Both the position numbers and the translations under genes were made by a program. From positions 23,405,107 to 23,469,106 of the forward strand of contig NC_084802.1 of the NCBI RefSeq assembly GCF_963169125.1: a DNA stretch of 64,000 bases, in the 5' to 3' direction. Of this stretch, positions 46,784 to 58,079 are shown piece after piece. A model generated the notes under the pieces. It made no database searches. It was not told the DNA's origin and saw only the letters and a list, made by a program, of their open reading frames with translations. Numbering within the stretch: the stretch's first letter is position 1; each line of letters opens with the position of its first letter. This DNA comes from Humulus lupulus. Its lineage: Eukaryota > Streptophyta > Magnoliopsida > Rosales > Cannabaceae.

Positions 46784-47580
46784 ATGTCACCAGACGTAAC
46801 TTCACACCATAGCAGATATGGTGGTGGTCAAGATCCACCGGATCCTACTACAATCCCTTCCAGTTGCGAGTCATATATTTTAAATTTTATTTATTTATAA
46901 TTAGACCTTATTATACAACATACTAAATTATATGTTAAGTTGAAGTCAATTCTTGAAGCAAAGATTCAGCAGACAGTTGAATCTGGTACTGATGATTCTT
47001 CCTCGGTCGATCAAATGAAGATACTAAGTCACGTTCTTGGCGAAAGGTGGGGCCACTAGCGAGGAGTTGGAAAAGCGTTAACCTGTCCCTCTCAAAACAC
47101 TCAGTCTCAGGCACTACCTCAACATTCTACTGAGGAAATACGTGAATTGGTTTATAATCTTCAGTACGTGTATCAGCAACTTCCAACTCAAAAATTTCCA
47201 GCAACAAACGTGGAGATGCAGAATACATATTAGCGGTTTTTCGAGAAGTATGTAGGCTCATCACTTGAAACTCAGACACAACACGCGTCTCTAGCTTCAG
47301 CTTCTCAGCCTTCATCAGGCCATTCCGACACGCCATCACCAACTTTGTCATCTCAACCTTCGGCCCAGCCATATATGTATCAATAGTCGATGCCTCCGTA
47401 CCCTCAGGCTTATCATCCTCATATGAGCTGACCTTCGTTCAAACCCCCGCCTCCTCATATGAGTGGACCTTTGTCTCAACCTCCGCCCTATCCTTATCCA
47501 TACATGTATGGACCAGGAGGATCAACATTACCTCCACAGTATCAATGGGCGATGCCTCCGTACACACCACAGGCACAACA
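46784..47580 (+). pseudogene. CACTA ORF2 (plant transposase Ptta/En/Spm type), copy 1, internally deleted
   Basis: Starts MSPDVTSHHSRYGGGQDPPD at 46784. Shortly after, about 0.9 kb present in copy 2 is missing: catactaaattatatg is followed directly by ttaagttgaagtc (about 46938). The remaining 3' exon corresponds to the QMKILSHVLGERWG block, followed by a glutamine/proline/tyrosine-rich tail (PPYPYPYMYGPGG) that ends where the copia LTR begins. Stops at several places. In active CACTA elements such ORFs encode a DNA-binding partner of TNP2. Confidence 0.7.
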
Positions 47581-48187
47581 TGGTAGGATTAATGCCCTAA
47601 AAGCATGTGAAGAAATTTTATTGGTTTTAAATAAAAGTACAATTTATTATATTTGAATGTTATAAGTATTGTTTGAATTAATTATATAATAATATCAAGA
47701 AAATTCATTATTTATTCATGAGAATATGATCTTGTATTAGTGCGAGAGAATTAAGATCATATATAATGAATAAAATAGTCAGTAACATATTAAAGTAAGG
47801 AATCTTTAATGAATGGTTACTAGTACGGTTTGCTAAGCATACGAGATGTAAGTAATCTAGATTCGGATTACTGATGTGGATAGACATCTTAGTAAATGTA
47901 TTGTATATAATAGAGATTATATATGACAGGACCGATGAGAATTAATTATCTTTATAAACTTGCCGTTTGACATAAAGATTTAATTCTTGTCATAATAGAT
48001 GATCATTTGTAGATCACTCTAAATACTGAGTATTCATGAACTCTTGTTTATATTTATTGGATCTTTTGATTCACTCGCTAAGGTCTCTTTGAATAATAAG
48101 ACTCGTGAATTTTGTTTTGGAGATTCAATATCATGGATGGCTGGGAGCATGAATTACAATATTGGAATTCATACTTTCCTAACAAAT
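47581..48187 (+). mobile_element. Truncated copia LTR G2
   Basis: The first roughly 600 bp of the family-G LTR, starting TGGTAGGATTAATGCCC exactly where G3 starts at 59818 in the duplicate. It breaks off after actttcctaacaaatata and joins CACTA-4 subterminal sequence. The breakpoint is the junction of the tandem duplication. Confidence 0.85.
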
Positions 48188-48880
48188 ATATAAGACTATT
48201 AGCGGCGACACTTGTCACCGCTAATAGTCACCACATCAATAAAAAAATATCAGCGGCGACACGTGTCGCCGCTGATAGTCGCTCTGATATCAGTTTTAAG
48301 CCTCGACTTCTCCTCCCCCATTCCCCTATTTTTCCGCAAAATCCCTCCCCTCTCCAAGCCACCCTCTCCCAGAGCCCACCCACCTTCTCCCCTCCGCCCC
48401 CACCCCGAGCTTGCCCCTGTCCCTCAGACCCTCTCTCATCGAGACTCCCCTCCGTCGGGTCCATCTCCTCTTCCACCACGCCGGTCCCATCGTGGTATAT
48501 ATAAATATATATATGTATTTTTTTCTGTTTTTATTTTTGTTTTATTTTTGAGTTTATATTTTTTTTGTTTTATTTATTTTGTTTTTTTTGTTTTTATTTA
48601 TATATATATGTCCTTATGTATATATATATAGTGAAAGTTTTTATTTTATTTTATTTTCTGTTTTTAATTATTTTAGTTTTGTGTTATATATATGTGTATA
48701 ACTATATATATATATCTATAAATGTGTCTATTTATATGTGTGTATATATATATGTGTATGTTTATATATATATATATATATATAAGTATATAGATATACA
48801 TGTGTGTTGGTGAGTGTGGTGTATATGTATATGTGTGTGAGGTGTATATATATATGTATGTTTTATGTATTTATTTTATA
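48188..48880. other. Second copy of the CACTA-4 subterminal and leader region
   Basis: 48195-48290 repeats the subterminal agcggcgacacgtgtcgccg motifs. 48295-48490 matches 43180-43460 (C-rich), and 48497-48880 matches the T-rich (TA)n stretch of copy 1. This internal repeat of a CACTA 5' end marks the start of the duplicated unit. Confidence 0.82.
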
Positions 48881-49002
48881 TTTGTTATAATTTTTTTTAC
48901 TAACTTTGTTTTCTATTTAGGAGAAAATAAATTGTGTAATTTTTGGAACCTTTTCTTTTGGAGAATTTTATTAATTGGTATGTGTCTCTTATTTCTTGCT
49001 TT

Positions 49003-49041
<39 letters not shown>

Positions 49042-49092
49042 TCACCAAAATAATAATAATAATAATAATTATTATTATTATTATTATTATTT
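49003..49092. repeat. (AAT)n/(ATT)n microsatellite
   Basis: About ten aat units, a short spacer (acttattcacca), then aat units turning into att units. Copy 1 has a shorter att run at 43981-44003. Confidence 0.92.
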
Positions 49093-49354
49093 ACTATTGT
49101 TAGATGAGTTTGAATATTCTAAATATTCATTCATAGTGAAGTAGGTTTTGAGATACACATTGTGTGTTTCGGTGATAAGGGAGGTTATGAACTTGCATAT
49201 ATTAGTGAAGTAGGTTCTATGAAATTTTTGTGTGCTCTGGAGATATAAGGAAAAAACGTATAGTGTGTTGTTTGAATTATTTTTTTTAACTGTTTACAAA
49301 TGGCTAGATTATTAGTATAGGGGAGATGCTGCCCATTTTTTTTTTTTATATTTA

Positions 49355-49764
49355 TAGGGTCGTGGGTTGGGATATGGTCTTCATAGGGTCGTGTATCGGG
49401 ATAGGGTTGGGGGTCGAGATAGGATTCATAGGGTCAGGGGTAGTGATAGGGTCTTTATAGGGTCAGAGGTCGATATAGGGTCGAGAAAGGGTTCATAGGG
49501 TCGGGATAGGGTTAGGGGTCGGGATAGGTGCTTTATAGGGTCAAGATAGGGTTCGTAGGGTCGGGATAGGGTCGGGTCCGGGATAGGGTCTTTATAAGGT
49601 CAGGATAAGGTTCATAGGGTCGGGGTCGGGGGTCGGGATAAAGTCTTTATAGGGTCGGGTTCATAGGTTCAGGATAATGTTAGGGGTCGAGCTAGGATCT
49701 TTATAGTGTCGGGGGTTGGGATAAGGTCTTTATAGGGCCGGGGGTCAGGACAGGGTACGATAGG
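49355..49764. repeat. G-rich minisatellite, copy 2, split by solo LTR A3
   Basis: Same gggtcgggata/gggtctttata array as 45110-45640. It is interrupted at 49764 by A3 and resumes at 52522 (atagggttgggttcgggata). Confidence 0.88.
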
Positions 49765-52521
49765 TGTAATGCTCCAAATTTCCTAATAAGGTTTAGGACC
49801 TTGATTAGGAGGTCGGGAGGGCCATAAGTGATCTATTGTGATATTTAATGATTATAAGCATGTTTATACGAATTATATTATTTTATAATGATGAATGCAT
49901 GCTTATGGGCTTATATTTTAAATGCAAGGGCATTTTGGTAATTTGGCCACTATGGGCGTAATTGTATATTTTGGGTGCATGGTTGAGATTAAATATAATT
50001 TTACCACATTGTATGTGGATTGGTTCGAACTTTGCGACATGAGACGATCATGGGATGTAAGTGTTCGGTCTAGTCATAACGGGCTTAAGTTCGGGGCTCG
50101 GGGTGAGTCTCGGGGTGGTATTAATGATTAGAGCATTACCGGGAATTAAAGGGTAATGGGATATGATTTATTGGTATTTGAGATATGGAGATTAATAGGA
50201 AATTGGGAAGCGTTAATTATAATTAACGGTATTGGTTTGAAATGACGATCTTACCCTTGGAGGTGTTAAGAAGCTTTTAGTGACCTAGGGGCACTTAGGT
50301 CTTTTGGCAAGGGATAAGTATCAATTAGAAGGCTGTGGAAAAACAGAACCAAAACAGAGCCAATCTTTATCCTTCTCCCTTCCTTCCCGTACAAGTCTTT
50401 CCTTCATCCTTCTCCTTGAATTTTGAGAGCCACCTTGAGGAGTTAGGATGGAGGTCAAAGGGAACAAGCTAGGAATTGAGGTTTGGGCTTAGGAACTTGT
50501 CACAGCCATTAAAGGAGGTTCAAGCTTGGCTTTAAGGTGAGCTTTATCCACTAACTTTCTGGTTATACCCTGTTTTAGTGTTAGATTTCAGCTTGTGTTT
50601 TATGGTGGCTTGTTTGGATTTGAGGAAGTTTTTATTGGGGTTTGCTTTGGGTTTTACTAAGGTTGTAGTATGGAACAAGTTTATGGATTGTATTGGAGGT
50701 TTTAGTGGTGTTTAAACTGGGTTTGATGGATTGGTTCTAAGAGAAATCGTAGGGGAAGAAAAACAGGGGTTTTTGCTAAACTGGGGGTTGCGCCGCGGGA
50801 TGGCCAGGGAGAGCCGCGGCCCTTGGAGTAGACTGGGTTTGGGCGCCTCTGTCTGAGGGGTGGGCCACGGCATGGCCAAGGAGGGCCACGGCCCTTAAGG
50901 TCATTTTTTCCATAATGGGGATTTTAGCTTGGGGATTTAAGCTTTAGGCCTCGGGGTTGAACCTACTACCCAGTTGAGTAGTATTTGAGGTCCCGGAAGT
51001 TAGGTTTTGGTTTGGGGACATTTTATTATTCATTTTATTAATGGTATCCCATATGTTTGGTTATGACTAGGTGACCGCTAAAGGATGAAAAGCTGATCGT
51101 TCTCAAAGGTAGTTTCTTTTGTTAATTCTCACTCAAACCCGAGGTAAGAAAACTGCACCCCGTATGTGACATGCATGACTATGATTGATGCATGTTGGAT
51201 GTTTAAATGTAAACATTGGTAACATAATGAATGCTTGGCGATCTTGCCCATTTGCATATGATTATTAAAGAAGCATGCTGGGTGATTAAGTGTGATGCAT
51301 GTGATGCACGAGAAACATGTGATTAGGGCATGCCATGAATGATGAATATGAAATTGGCCAGAGCTTGAGTCTCTGAGTTTGTGCATGATCATGATTATGC
51401 TAGCAACTGTTTAGTAAGCATGCTAAATGCCCTATTCTTGGATAATTGGCATATGATACATACTGATAGCATTGCTTACTTGTGCATGGCACTGACTAAT
51501 TAGTCAGGTTTGGCAAAGGTGCTAGTATCAACTATGAAGTCGTGACTCACTAGTCAGGTTCGGCAGTGGTACTGGGCACTGGTCACGTTGCACTGAATCG
51601 TCAGACAGAATTGGCAAAGGTGTTAGTATCAGCTGTGAAGCTGTGACTGAATAGTCAAGTTCGGCAGTGATACTGGACACTGGTCACCCAGAATTGGCAA
51701 AGGTGTTAGTACCAGCTGTGAAGCTGTGACTGATTAGTCAAGTTCGGCAGTGATACTGGACACTGGTCACATAGCGCTGACTGATTAGTCAGAATGGTCT
51801 TAGCGTGGTTCACGCAAGCCAACGGAGATTAGATCTAATCGATTACTAGCATTGAATGACTCAAGGAGCATTAATGCCTGACCGACCCTGAGGGTCGATG
51901 AAAAAACAGAGCTTGAAGGCTAGTGGCTTACCTATCAGCCACTCTCTTGCTAGAAAACAGAGCTTGGAGGCTAGTGGCTTACTTAACAGCCACTCTCCCG
52001 CTGAAAAAAGAGCTTGGAGGCTAGTGGCTTACTTAACAGCCACTCTCCCTCTTGAATTATGTGATGTTTACTCATTGGTTTGGAAGCTTTATGCTCCGTT
52101 TGATTATAACGATAATCATTTAATAATGCTTATGTATAGTGTTATGTTTTCTTGCTGGTCTTCGGCTCACGGGTGCTATGTGGTGCAGGTAAAGGCAAGA
52201 GGGAGCTTAGGTGATGACGTGTACATATGCAGCTGCTCGACCGCCACGGCCGAGGTTTAAAGTGGAACTAGGGTTGAACCCTATTTTGCTCTTAGAACGG
52301 CCTGTTGTAAATATTTTATGTAATAAGCTCTGAAATGTATATTTTCGGGATCCCAATGTATATATTAAACGTTCTAGTGAAACGTTACATCTTAACCTAA
52401 ATGTTTAATCCCTAAACCGCTAATCATACGTAGATCACGATTTTGGCCAAATGACTCGATTAGCGAGTTTAGCACTGTTTATAAGGCACACCGTAACGGT
52501 CCCAGGAGTTGGGGCGTTACA
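49765..52521 (+). mobile_element. Solo LTR A3 (family A, 2.76 kb)
   Basis: Bounded by TGTAATGCTCC and GGGGCGTTACA, flanked by atagg at 49760-49764 and 52522-52526. Colinear and closely similar to A1: GC-rich ccgcgg repeats near 50785-50905 and the ctgactaattagtcag array at 51480-51790. It has an extra array at 51895-52050 not expanded in A1. Copy 1 of the duplicated host segment (about 45617) is uninterrupted here. Confidence 0.93.
51895..52050. repeat. 48-50-bp minisatellite in A3, three copies
   Basis: Unit contains gagcttggaggctagtggct, then tacttaacagccactctccc. A1 has a single copy (10277-10322), so the array grew inside this LTR lineage. The short ORF here reflects the repeat. Confidence 0.88.
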
Positions 52522-52888
52522 ATAGGGTTGGGTTCGGGATAGGATATGATGGTTATTATCACATAGTGATAATTGTTACTTTTTCTAATAACAAAAAAAT
52601 TGTTATTATTTCATATAACAAAAAAATTGTTATTATTTCTAATAGCAAAAAGTCATAGACATAGACCTAGTGGATGCCTTGGGGATAGTAATCCGAGTCA
52701 ATGTATTCATCTAGTATTCCTCATTTTTTTCAAGAAACTTCTTCAAATATCTTGAAAAAGTGGTGAGTGCTAGATGTCTGCTTACTATCTCCAAGGGAAC
52801 CACAAGGTCGAGATAGAAGTATTATATATAATTTTGGTGATAATTTTATTTTATTTCATTATAACTTTTTTTATAAAAGAAAATAAAA

Positions 52889-53538
52889 TTGGTAAACATG
52901 CTCACCGACCAAGTCAAACATTATGGACAACTTGCTAGGATAGAAGGTTTTAACTTTTATGGAAAACTTGAAAAGATATTGGAGGTATCTTATACTGGTG
53001 TATATTCAGTGGTATTATTTCAATGTAAATGGTTCAACACGGACCCGGAAAAGAAAAAATTACTGAAAATAATGTCATCAGTGTAAATGTGAGTGGTGAA
53101 TGGTATAAAGATGAACCGTACATAATTGCTAGCCAAGCTAAACATGTTTTCTATCTCGATGACCTACTTAGAGGTCGAGCTTGGAAAGTTGTTGAAGAAG
53201 TGAATTATAGGCAAGTTTGGGATATTCCAGACAGTTCTAATCAGATTTTTGTACGTAACACAAACTCATCCAATTTTGTATTGACTGTTGAGCTCGAGGA
53301 GTTGGTTGTTCAAGAATCTAATCAACCAGCAACATTCATAGCCAACGTCGCTCGACCTTATTCAATTGCTCAAGATACCGATGATTTTATTAATGATGAT
53401 GAAGAAGAAGTCGAAGACATAGAAGAAGCAAATGTCGAGGATGATTTACTTGTTGACCTTAGTGGTGATGATAACACCAATCATGTTTCACCAATAAATG
53501 TTAGTTTTATAAGTGATGACAGTGACTATTGTACTTAG
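52889..53538 (+). pseudogene. DUF4216-like C-terminal part of a CACTA transposase gene, copy 2
   Basis: Two overlapping frames give a nearly complete domain. 52889-53060 encodes VKHYGQLARIEGFNFYGKLE and EVSYTGVYSVVLFQCKWFN; after a frameshift near 53045-53060 the second frame continues WYKDEPYIIASQAKHVFYLD and RAWKVVEEVNYRQVWDIPDS, with an acidic tail rich in D/E ending DDSDYCT and a stop at 53536-53538. This matches the domain that follows TNP2 in many plant CACTA transposases. The catalytic part is absent upstream, where a minisatellite lies instead. Less decayed than copy 1. Confidence 0.8.
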
Positions 53539-54840
53539 TTCTTATATCTGTTGTAAGAAAAACTTTATATTTAAATAATTATATATCAGAAATGTTGAAC
53601 AATTTATGGATTTGTTATGTTGTGGATTGTAATATCCAAGTAGCTCGGTTATTTAATTGTTTGCTATGACATGTTAATTAATAGTGTTAATTTAAAATAA
53701 TACTTTTAGTTGTGGTATTATTTTAATTAATTTTAGAAAAGTGAGATGATTTGTAGAGTTCCCATATTTTTACTTAGTTAGCTAGATAGTAGTAGTTGTA
53801 GTATTTTAGATTTTGTGGATTTTGGTTCAAACCGGGACTTAGTTGGAAACTCCTAGCAATAGTTATGGATTTTATAAGTTTAACCTATAGTTTAAGAATA
53901 TTAATTATAACATAAGGTTTGATTAATATTGCTGTTCCTAAATATATTTCTTATTATAGCCTAAGGTTTAGATGGAGCCAATAGGAATATGACACTTGTC
54001 ATAAGCATGATTGTTATCCCCATTTCCTGTCGTGGGCCCAGGACGATGGTCCAGGCCCATGGTCTGGGCGATTGGATGTGGGCCCAGCCCAGGCCCGCTC
54101 AGTACGGGAGTAATCAAGGACGACAGCCCAAGTGTGGTTCTGAACCCGGATGGTGTCCGGGAAGATGATCCATGACAGTCGCCCGAGAGACGTATGGCCA
54201 GTTGGGGATACGGTCGCGAGATACGCTAAACGATCCCGGAGCCTGGTAAAAGGTCCGGGCCTATGGTACATGAAGAGGGACAGAGGTAAACGAACCCGGG
54301 TCATGTCCTCCAGGTTGGCAGGAAAAGGCATCCATGACCCTGAAGCCGCCCCACGACGCGTGGGGGTTGTCCCCGTTTTTCACCTACGGAAAAGGCCACC
54401 TCAGGATTGCACGCCGCTAGTTCAGACCTGCGCTGCCAGTACACTGACTGGATTTGTCCCTTGAATATGCCTCGTAACTCGGAGTGCCCAGACCAAAAGC
54501 ACCATTTTGTCGGGCGAAATATAGTTCTTGGGCCGCCCCATTGGGCCTTGATTATTCTTGGGCCTATGTATTTTTATCCTTTGTACTGGGCTTCCGCCAG
54601 AGAAGCCAAGAGTATCCACATCTTTGATGGGCCCGGGTCATACCCGGCCTAGACCTAGTGTTCCTATGAGCCTATAAATAAAGACGATAGAGCACTGGAG
54701 AAAGAATCTCTCTCTTCGACTTGTATACAGTTACTCTGTCAAAACATAGAGAGAAACTCCATTGTAAAAGACTTTCCAAGCTCTAATACAACTGACTCGT
54801 GGACTAAGGCTCATTAACGCCCCAACCACGTAAAAATACT

Positions 54841-56148
54841 TGTTGACTGTGTTTTTAGCCAACGACGTGAGAACATAAAAAACGATGAACCTTCAAGAGA
54901 AGTTAAACGACACAGACAGTTTAATCAAGAAAAGTAAATAACACAAGAGATTTTATAGTGGTTCAGCCCCGATCAGTCGGTAATAGCCTAATCAACTTAG
55001 AAATTTTATTATTTTATCCACACTCAAGATCAGATGAACCAGTGTCAACTGAGTTTCTTCAGTGTAAATAGGAATACAAAAAGGGTTTCTCTCTCAAGAA
55101 AAACGTACTTTCTCTCTCTAGAACTCAGACCAAATCTTAAAATGCCCAAAAGTCCCTTTCTGATCCCATTAACCCTCTATTTATAGGCTTGGGATCCTAA
55201 ACTGATATCCCCCTAGGATCGGGATATTCTATTATTTATATTATATTTAAATTACACAAAATATTCAAAATACAACAGATTCCTCAATTTGAGTGAGGAA
55301 TGAGAGATTCCCGCGATGCCCAGACCGATTCCTGTTGAAGCCGTTTCTGGGAATTTGACGTAGTCTGGTCCATTTGTTTGATGAATATCGTCTTCTGGTC
55401 GAACATATGCATGCTGGACACTGGCATACGGACCATACTCCTTACTCTCCTCAGACCAAGATTCGAGCCACATGCATTGGGGCTCCTCGGACTAGGGTCC
55501 AAGCCACTCCTTCCTTGGCTCTCCTCGGACTAGGGTCCGAGCCACATGCCTTGGGGCTCCTCGGACTAGGGTCCGAGCCACTCCTTCCTTGGCTTTCCTC
55601 AGACTAGGGTCCGAGCCACCTCTTTTGGCCCTCCTCGGACTAAGGTCCGAGCCACATCTAAGGGGTACTCCTCGGACCAAGGTCTGAGCCACACCATGGC
55701 TCTCCTCGGACCAAGGTCCGAGCCAACCACTTAGCCTCTCCTCGGACTAGGGTCCGAGCCAACCTCTTGAGGTGCCAAGGACCAAGGTCCGACCGGACCT
55801 CATGTGGCCTCTCCTCGGACTAGTGTCCGAGCCAAACACTTGGGCTCCTCGGACTAGGGTCCGAGCCAAGCATTTGGGCTCCTCGGACTAGGGTCCGAGC
55901 CAAGCACTTGGGCTCCCCGGACTTTGGTCCGAGCCAAGCACTTGGGCTCCCCGGACTTTGGTCCGAGCCAAGCACACCTTAGCCCAAGTATTCTCCTCAG
56001 GTGCATTTGGCTTGGTTATGATATCTTTTAAGCAGTCCAAACTCTTTACTGATGTATTGGGCTACTACTAAACCAGATCACCCAACTATTCCATGCCACT
56101 TGTCACCTCTACTACCACGTCATTGATTTCCAATTTTTGGGGATAACA
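54841..56148 (-). mobile_element. Solo LTR C2 (family C, reverse, 1.31 kb)
   Basis: On the minus strand it starts TGTTATCCCCAAAAATTGG and ends CACAGTCAACA, the same family as C1. Flanked by atact at 54836-54840 and 56149-56153, inside solo LTR F. It contains a large hairpin repeat array (55480-55980). Confidence 0.92.
55480..55980. repeat. Hairpin repeat array in C2
   Basis: About thirteen units of roughly 30-45 bp with ctcggactagggtccgag or ctcggaccaaggtccgag cores: short-loop inverted repeats joined by variable spacers such as ccaagcacttggg. C1 has the same kind of core with fewer copies. ORFs in this stretch on both strands come from the repeat. Confidence 0.92.
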
Positions 56149-58079
56149 ATACTGTTTTTATCTTCTAAATTCCATATCATTAGTCTTACCTAATATTCAT
56201 TAATATAGTTTCCGAAAATTTCGGTAAACAATGATTATTAAGGAATTATTATTTTAATGATAAAATAAGGAAATATAAGACTTAGTCTTCACCATAAACT
56301 GTTAGGGTCGTAGTTTAACTCAGTCAAAGTAGTTATCCAACCATAATTATGCTAAAAAAAGTGCAATTACGTATTTAAAATATTCACGTATGCCGATATA
56401 TCGCAGATAGGAGCCGATATATCGCCTGACAAAGAATACGGAAAACACGTTGACGTTGCACGATTGTACGAACGGAGGCTCGGGATTAGGGCAGAGTCGA
56501 TATATTGCCACATAAGGGCGATATATCGCCCTAATTATTTATTTCTTTATTTTATTTTTGTTTTTAATTTTTTAAAATCCAACTTTGACTCCTTAGACCT
56601 GCCCTGGATAGTTTTGACTGAGTCTTCAGCCTCTGATTGATAGATATTCAATATTTTCAATTAAATTCATTATTTTTATTCAAAGTCAAAAAGAAGATTT
56701 TTATTCCTAAAACTCTATAAATAGGACTTAGAACTCAGCCCTTCCACTTACTCTTCAGCTGTGATCAGACTCCAAGGTGCTAGTGAGACCATAAGAGTGA
56801 TAAACACTTGGGTTGGGAAAAAGCTTTGCCATTCTTAAGCTTTATCAAACACTTGGGAAGTCAGGATTAGAGTATTTCGGTATTGGAGTTAGACCAATCC
56901 ATAAGGTCAACTAAGGTACCCTTATTCTTAAGTTCAATTATGTTTGATTCCTTAGTTTCTTTAGTTTTCATTTAGGTTCTAACTTTTGTTATGGTTTTGT
57001 GGTTAGGTTTTTAAGTTCTTTTAATTTAAGGTCTCTTTTCGGTAAGTTTCCTCTTGGTGGTTTAGTTATATTCCTTTCATCTCTTTCCTTTAGAAATACT
57101 CACCATTTTTATTGCTAGTTTTAGGAGTGTTCCAAGTCCCACATTTGTTCTCAATTATCCCGGTGTTGGTAAGGAAAATTAGATAGTTTAGTATTATGAT
57201 CTAGTTTATGTAATGTATGATATAGTTTATGTTTGTATGACCTAACATTTCAATTACAATAAAGGGGTAAGTGTGTCTGGACCTAAGGTGTCCAATGATG
57301 TATGACGGACTATGTCCGGTAGGCTCGGTTGCCAAAACTTTATGACGGACCTATGTCCGGTGTATGACAGACTTTTGTCCGGGGCTTAATTGCCACCTCT
57401 GTATAAACACTTATTTTTTTATTATATATGACTTTTTATTTTAGTTATGATTATGATATATGACCTATAGTTATGATTTATGATCTATGACTTATGACTT
57501 AGAGTATGATTTATGATTTATGGCTTAGATTAAGATTTAGAATTATGACTTAAGTTATGATATGATCTAGAGGTTTGTGTGTGAATTTATGTTATGTTTG
57601 ATTATATGACTAACTCTTGTTTATATTTTCCTTACTGGACTTTGAAGCTCACTCCTTATGATGTTGTTATTTCAGGAAATTGAGGATAGAAAGGCCGGTG
57701 GTGAGTGGGACCTAAGAGCTTCGTGATGTACTCGTGAGGACCATATAATCGAGAAAGATCAAGTGGGCCTATTTTTATTAAAGAATGATTATTTTAAATT
57801 TTTATTTAAATGTTGCTCATATTTTTATGTTAAAGACAATTATTTTGTTTTTGTAAAACCATGGATCCATGTATGTATTTATTTTCAAGTTTTTTATTAA
57901 ATAAAAGAGCAATATTTATGATTTATGACCCAACACTGTGTTCTCGGTAATCTATGAGAAATTAGGGCGTTACATGGATGTTTTGGAATTTTATGTGGCC
58001 ATTACAACTATATATCCATAAATAATATATATATGATATTCATACTAACAAACAAATTTGTTCATATATAGTTTAAAGA

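Larger units (their letters stand above)
54012..56230 (+). mobile_element. Solo LTR F, split by solo LTR C2
   Basis: Starts TGTTATCCCCATTTCCTG and ends TTTCGGTAAACA; flanked by atgat at 54007-54011 and 56231-56235. Net length about 0.9 kb. It holds a TATA motif (tataaata, near 54673), the CGTGG/CCACG U5 stem (54798-54830) and, at the 3' end, ccgaaaatttcgg, a perfect 13-base inverted repeat (56212-56224). G+C is clearly higher than the surroundings at 54020-54660. Confidence 0.9.
53628..57974 (-). mobile_element. Solo LTR B3 (family B, reverse) containing nested solo LTRs F and C2
   Basis: On the minus strand it starts TGTAACGCCCTAATTTCTC (ending at 57974 on plus); the plus-strand left end reads tgtaatatcc at 53628. 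Flanked by tggat at 53623-53627 and 57975-57979. Without the insertion at 54012-56230 and one atgat it is about 2.1 kb, like B2. It carries the tcata-type block (57440-57600) and four cgatatatcg motifs (56394-56530). Copy 1 of the duplicated CACTA segment is uninterrupted at about 46677. Confidence 0.92.

Noticed and set aside
48565..49144. Tyrosine/isoleucine-rich ORFs resembling membrane segments
   Set aside because: Direct translation of (TA)n, (TG)n and (AAT)n microsatellites.
54014..54652. Overlapping ORFs of 80-105 codons in a G+C-rich stretch
   Set aside because: The stretch is the U3 part of solo LTR F, bounded by TG and a TSD. Frames on both strands overlap and no domain is seen.
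55252..55692. ORFs on both strands with repeated RTLVRG-like peptides
   Set aside because: Produced by the hairpin repeats of solo LTR C2.
55480..55980. Regularly spaced palindromic repeats that could recall a CRISPR array
   Set aside because: Units are degenerate and tandem with repetitive, not unique, spacers, in a plant LTR; no cas genes are possible in this context.
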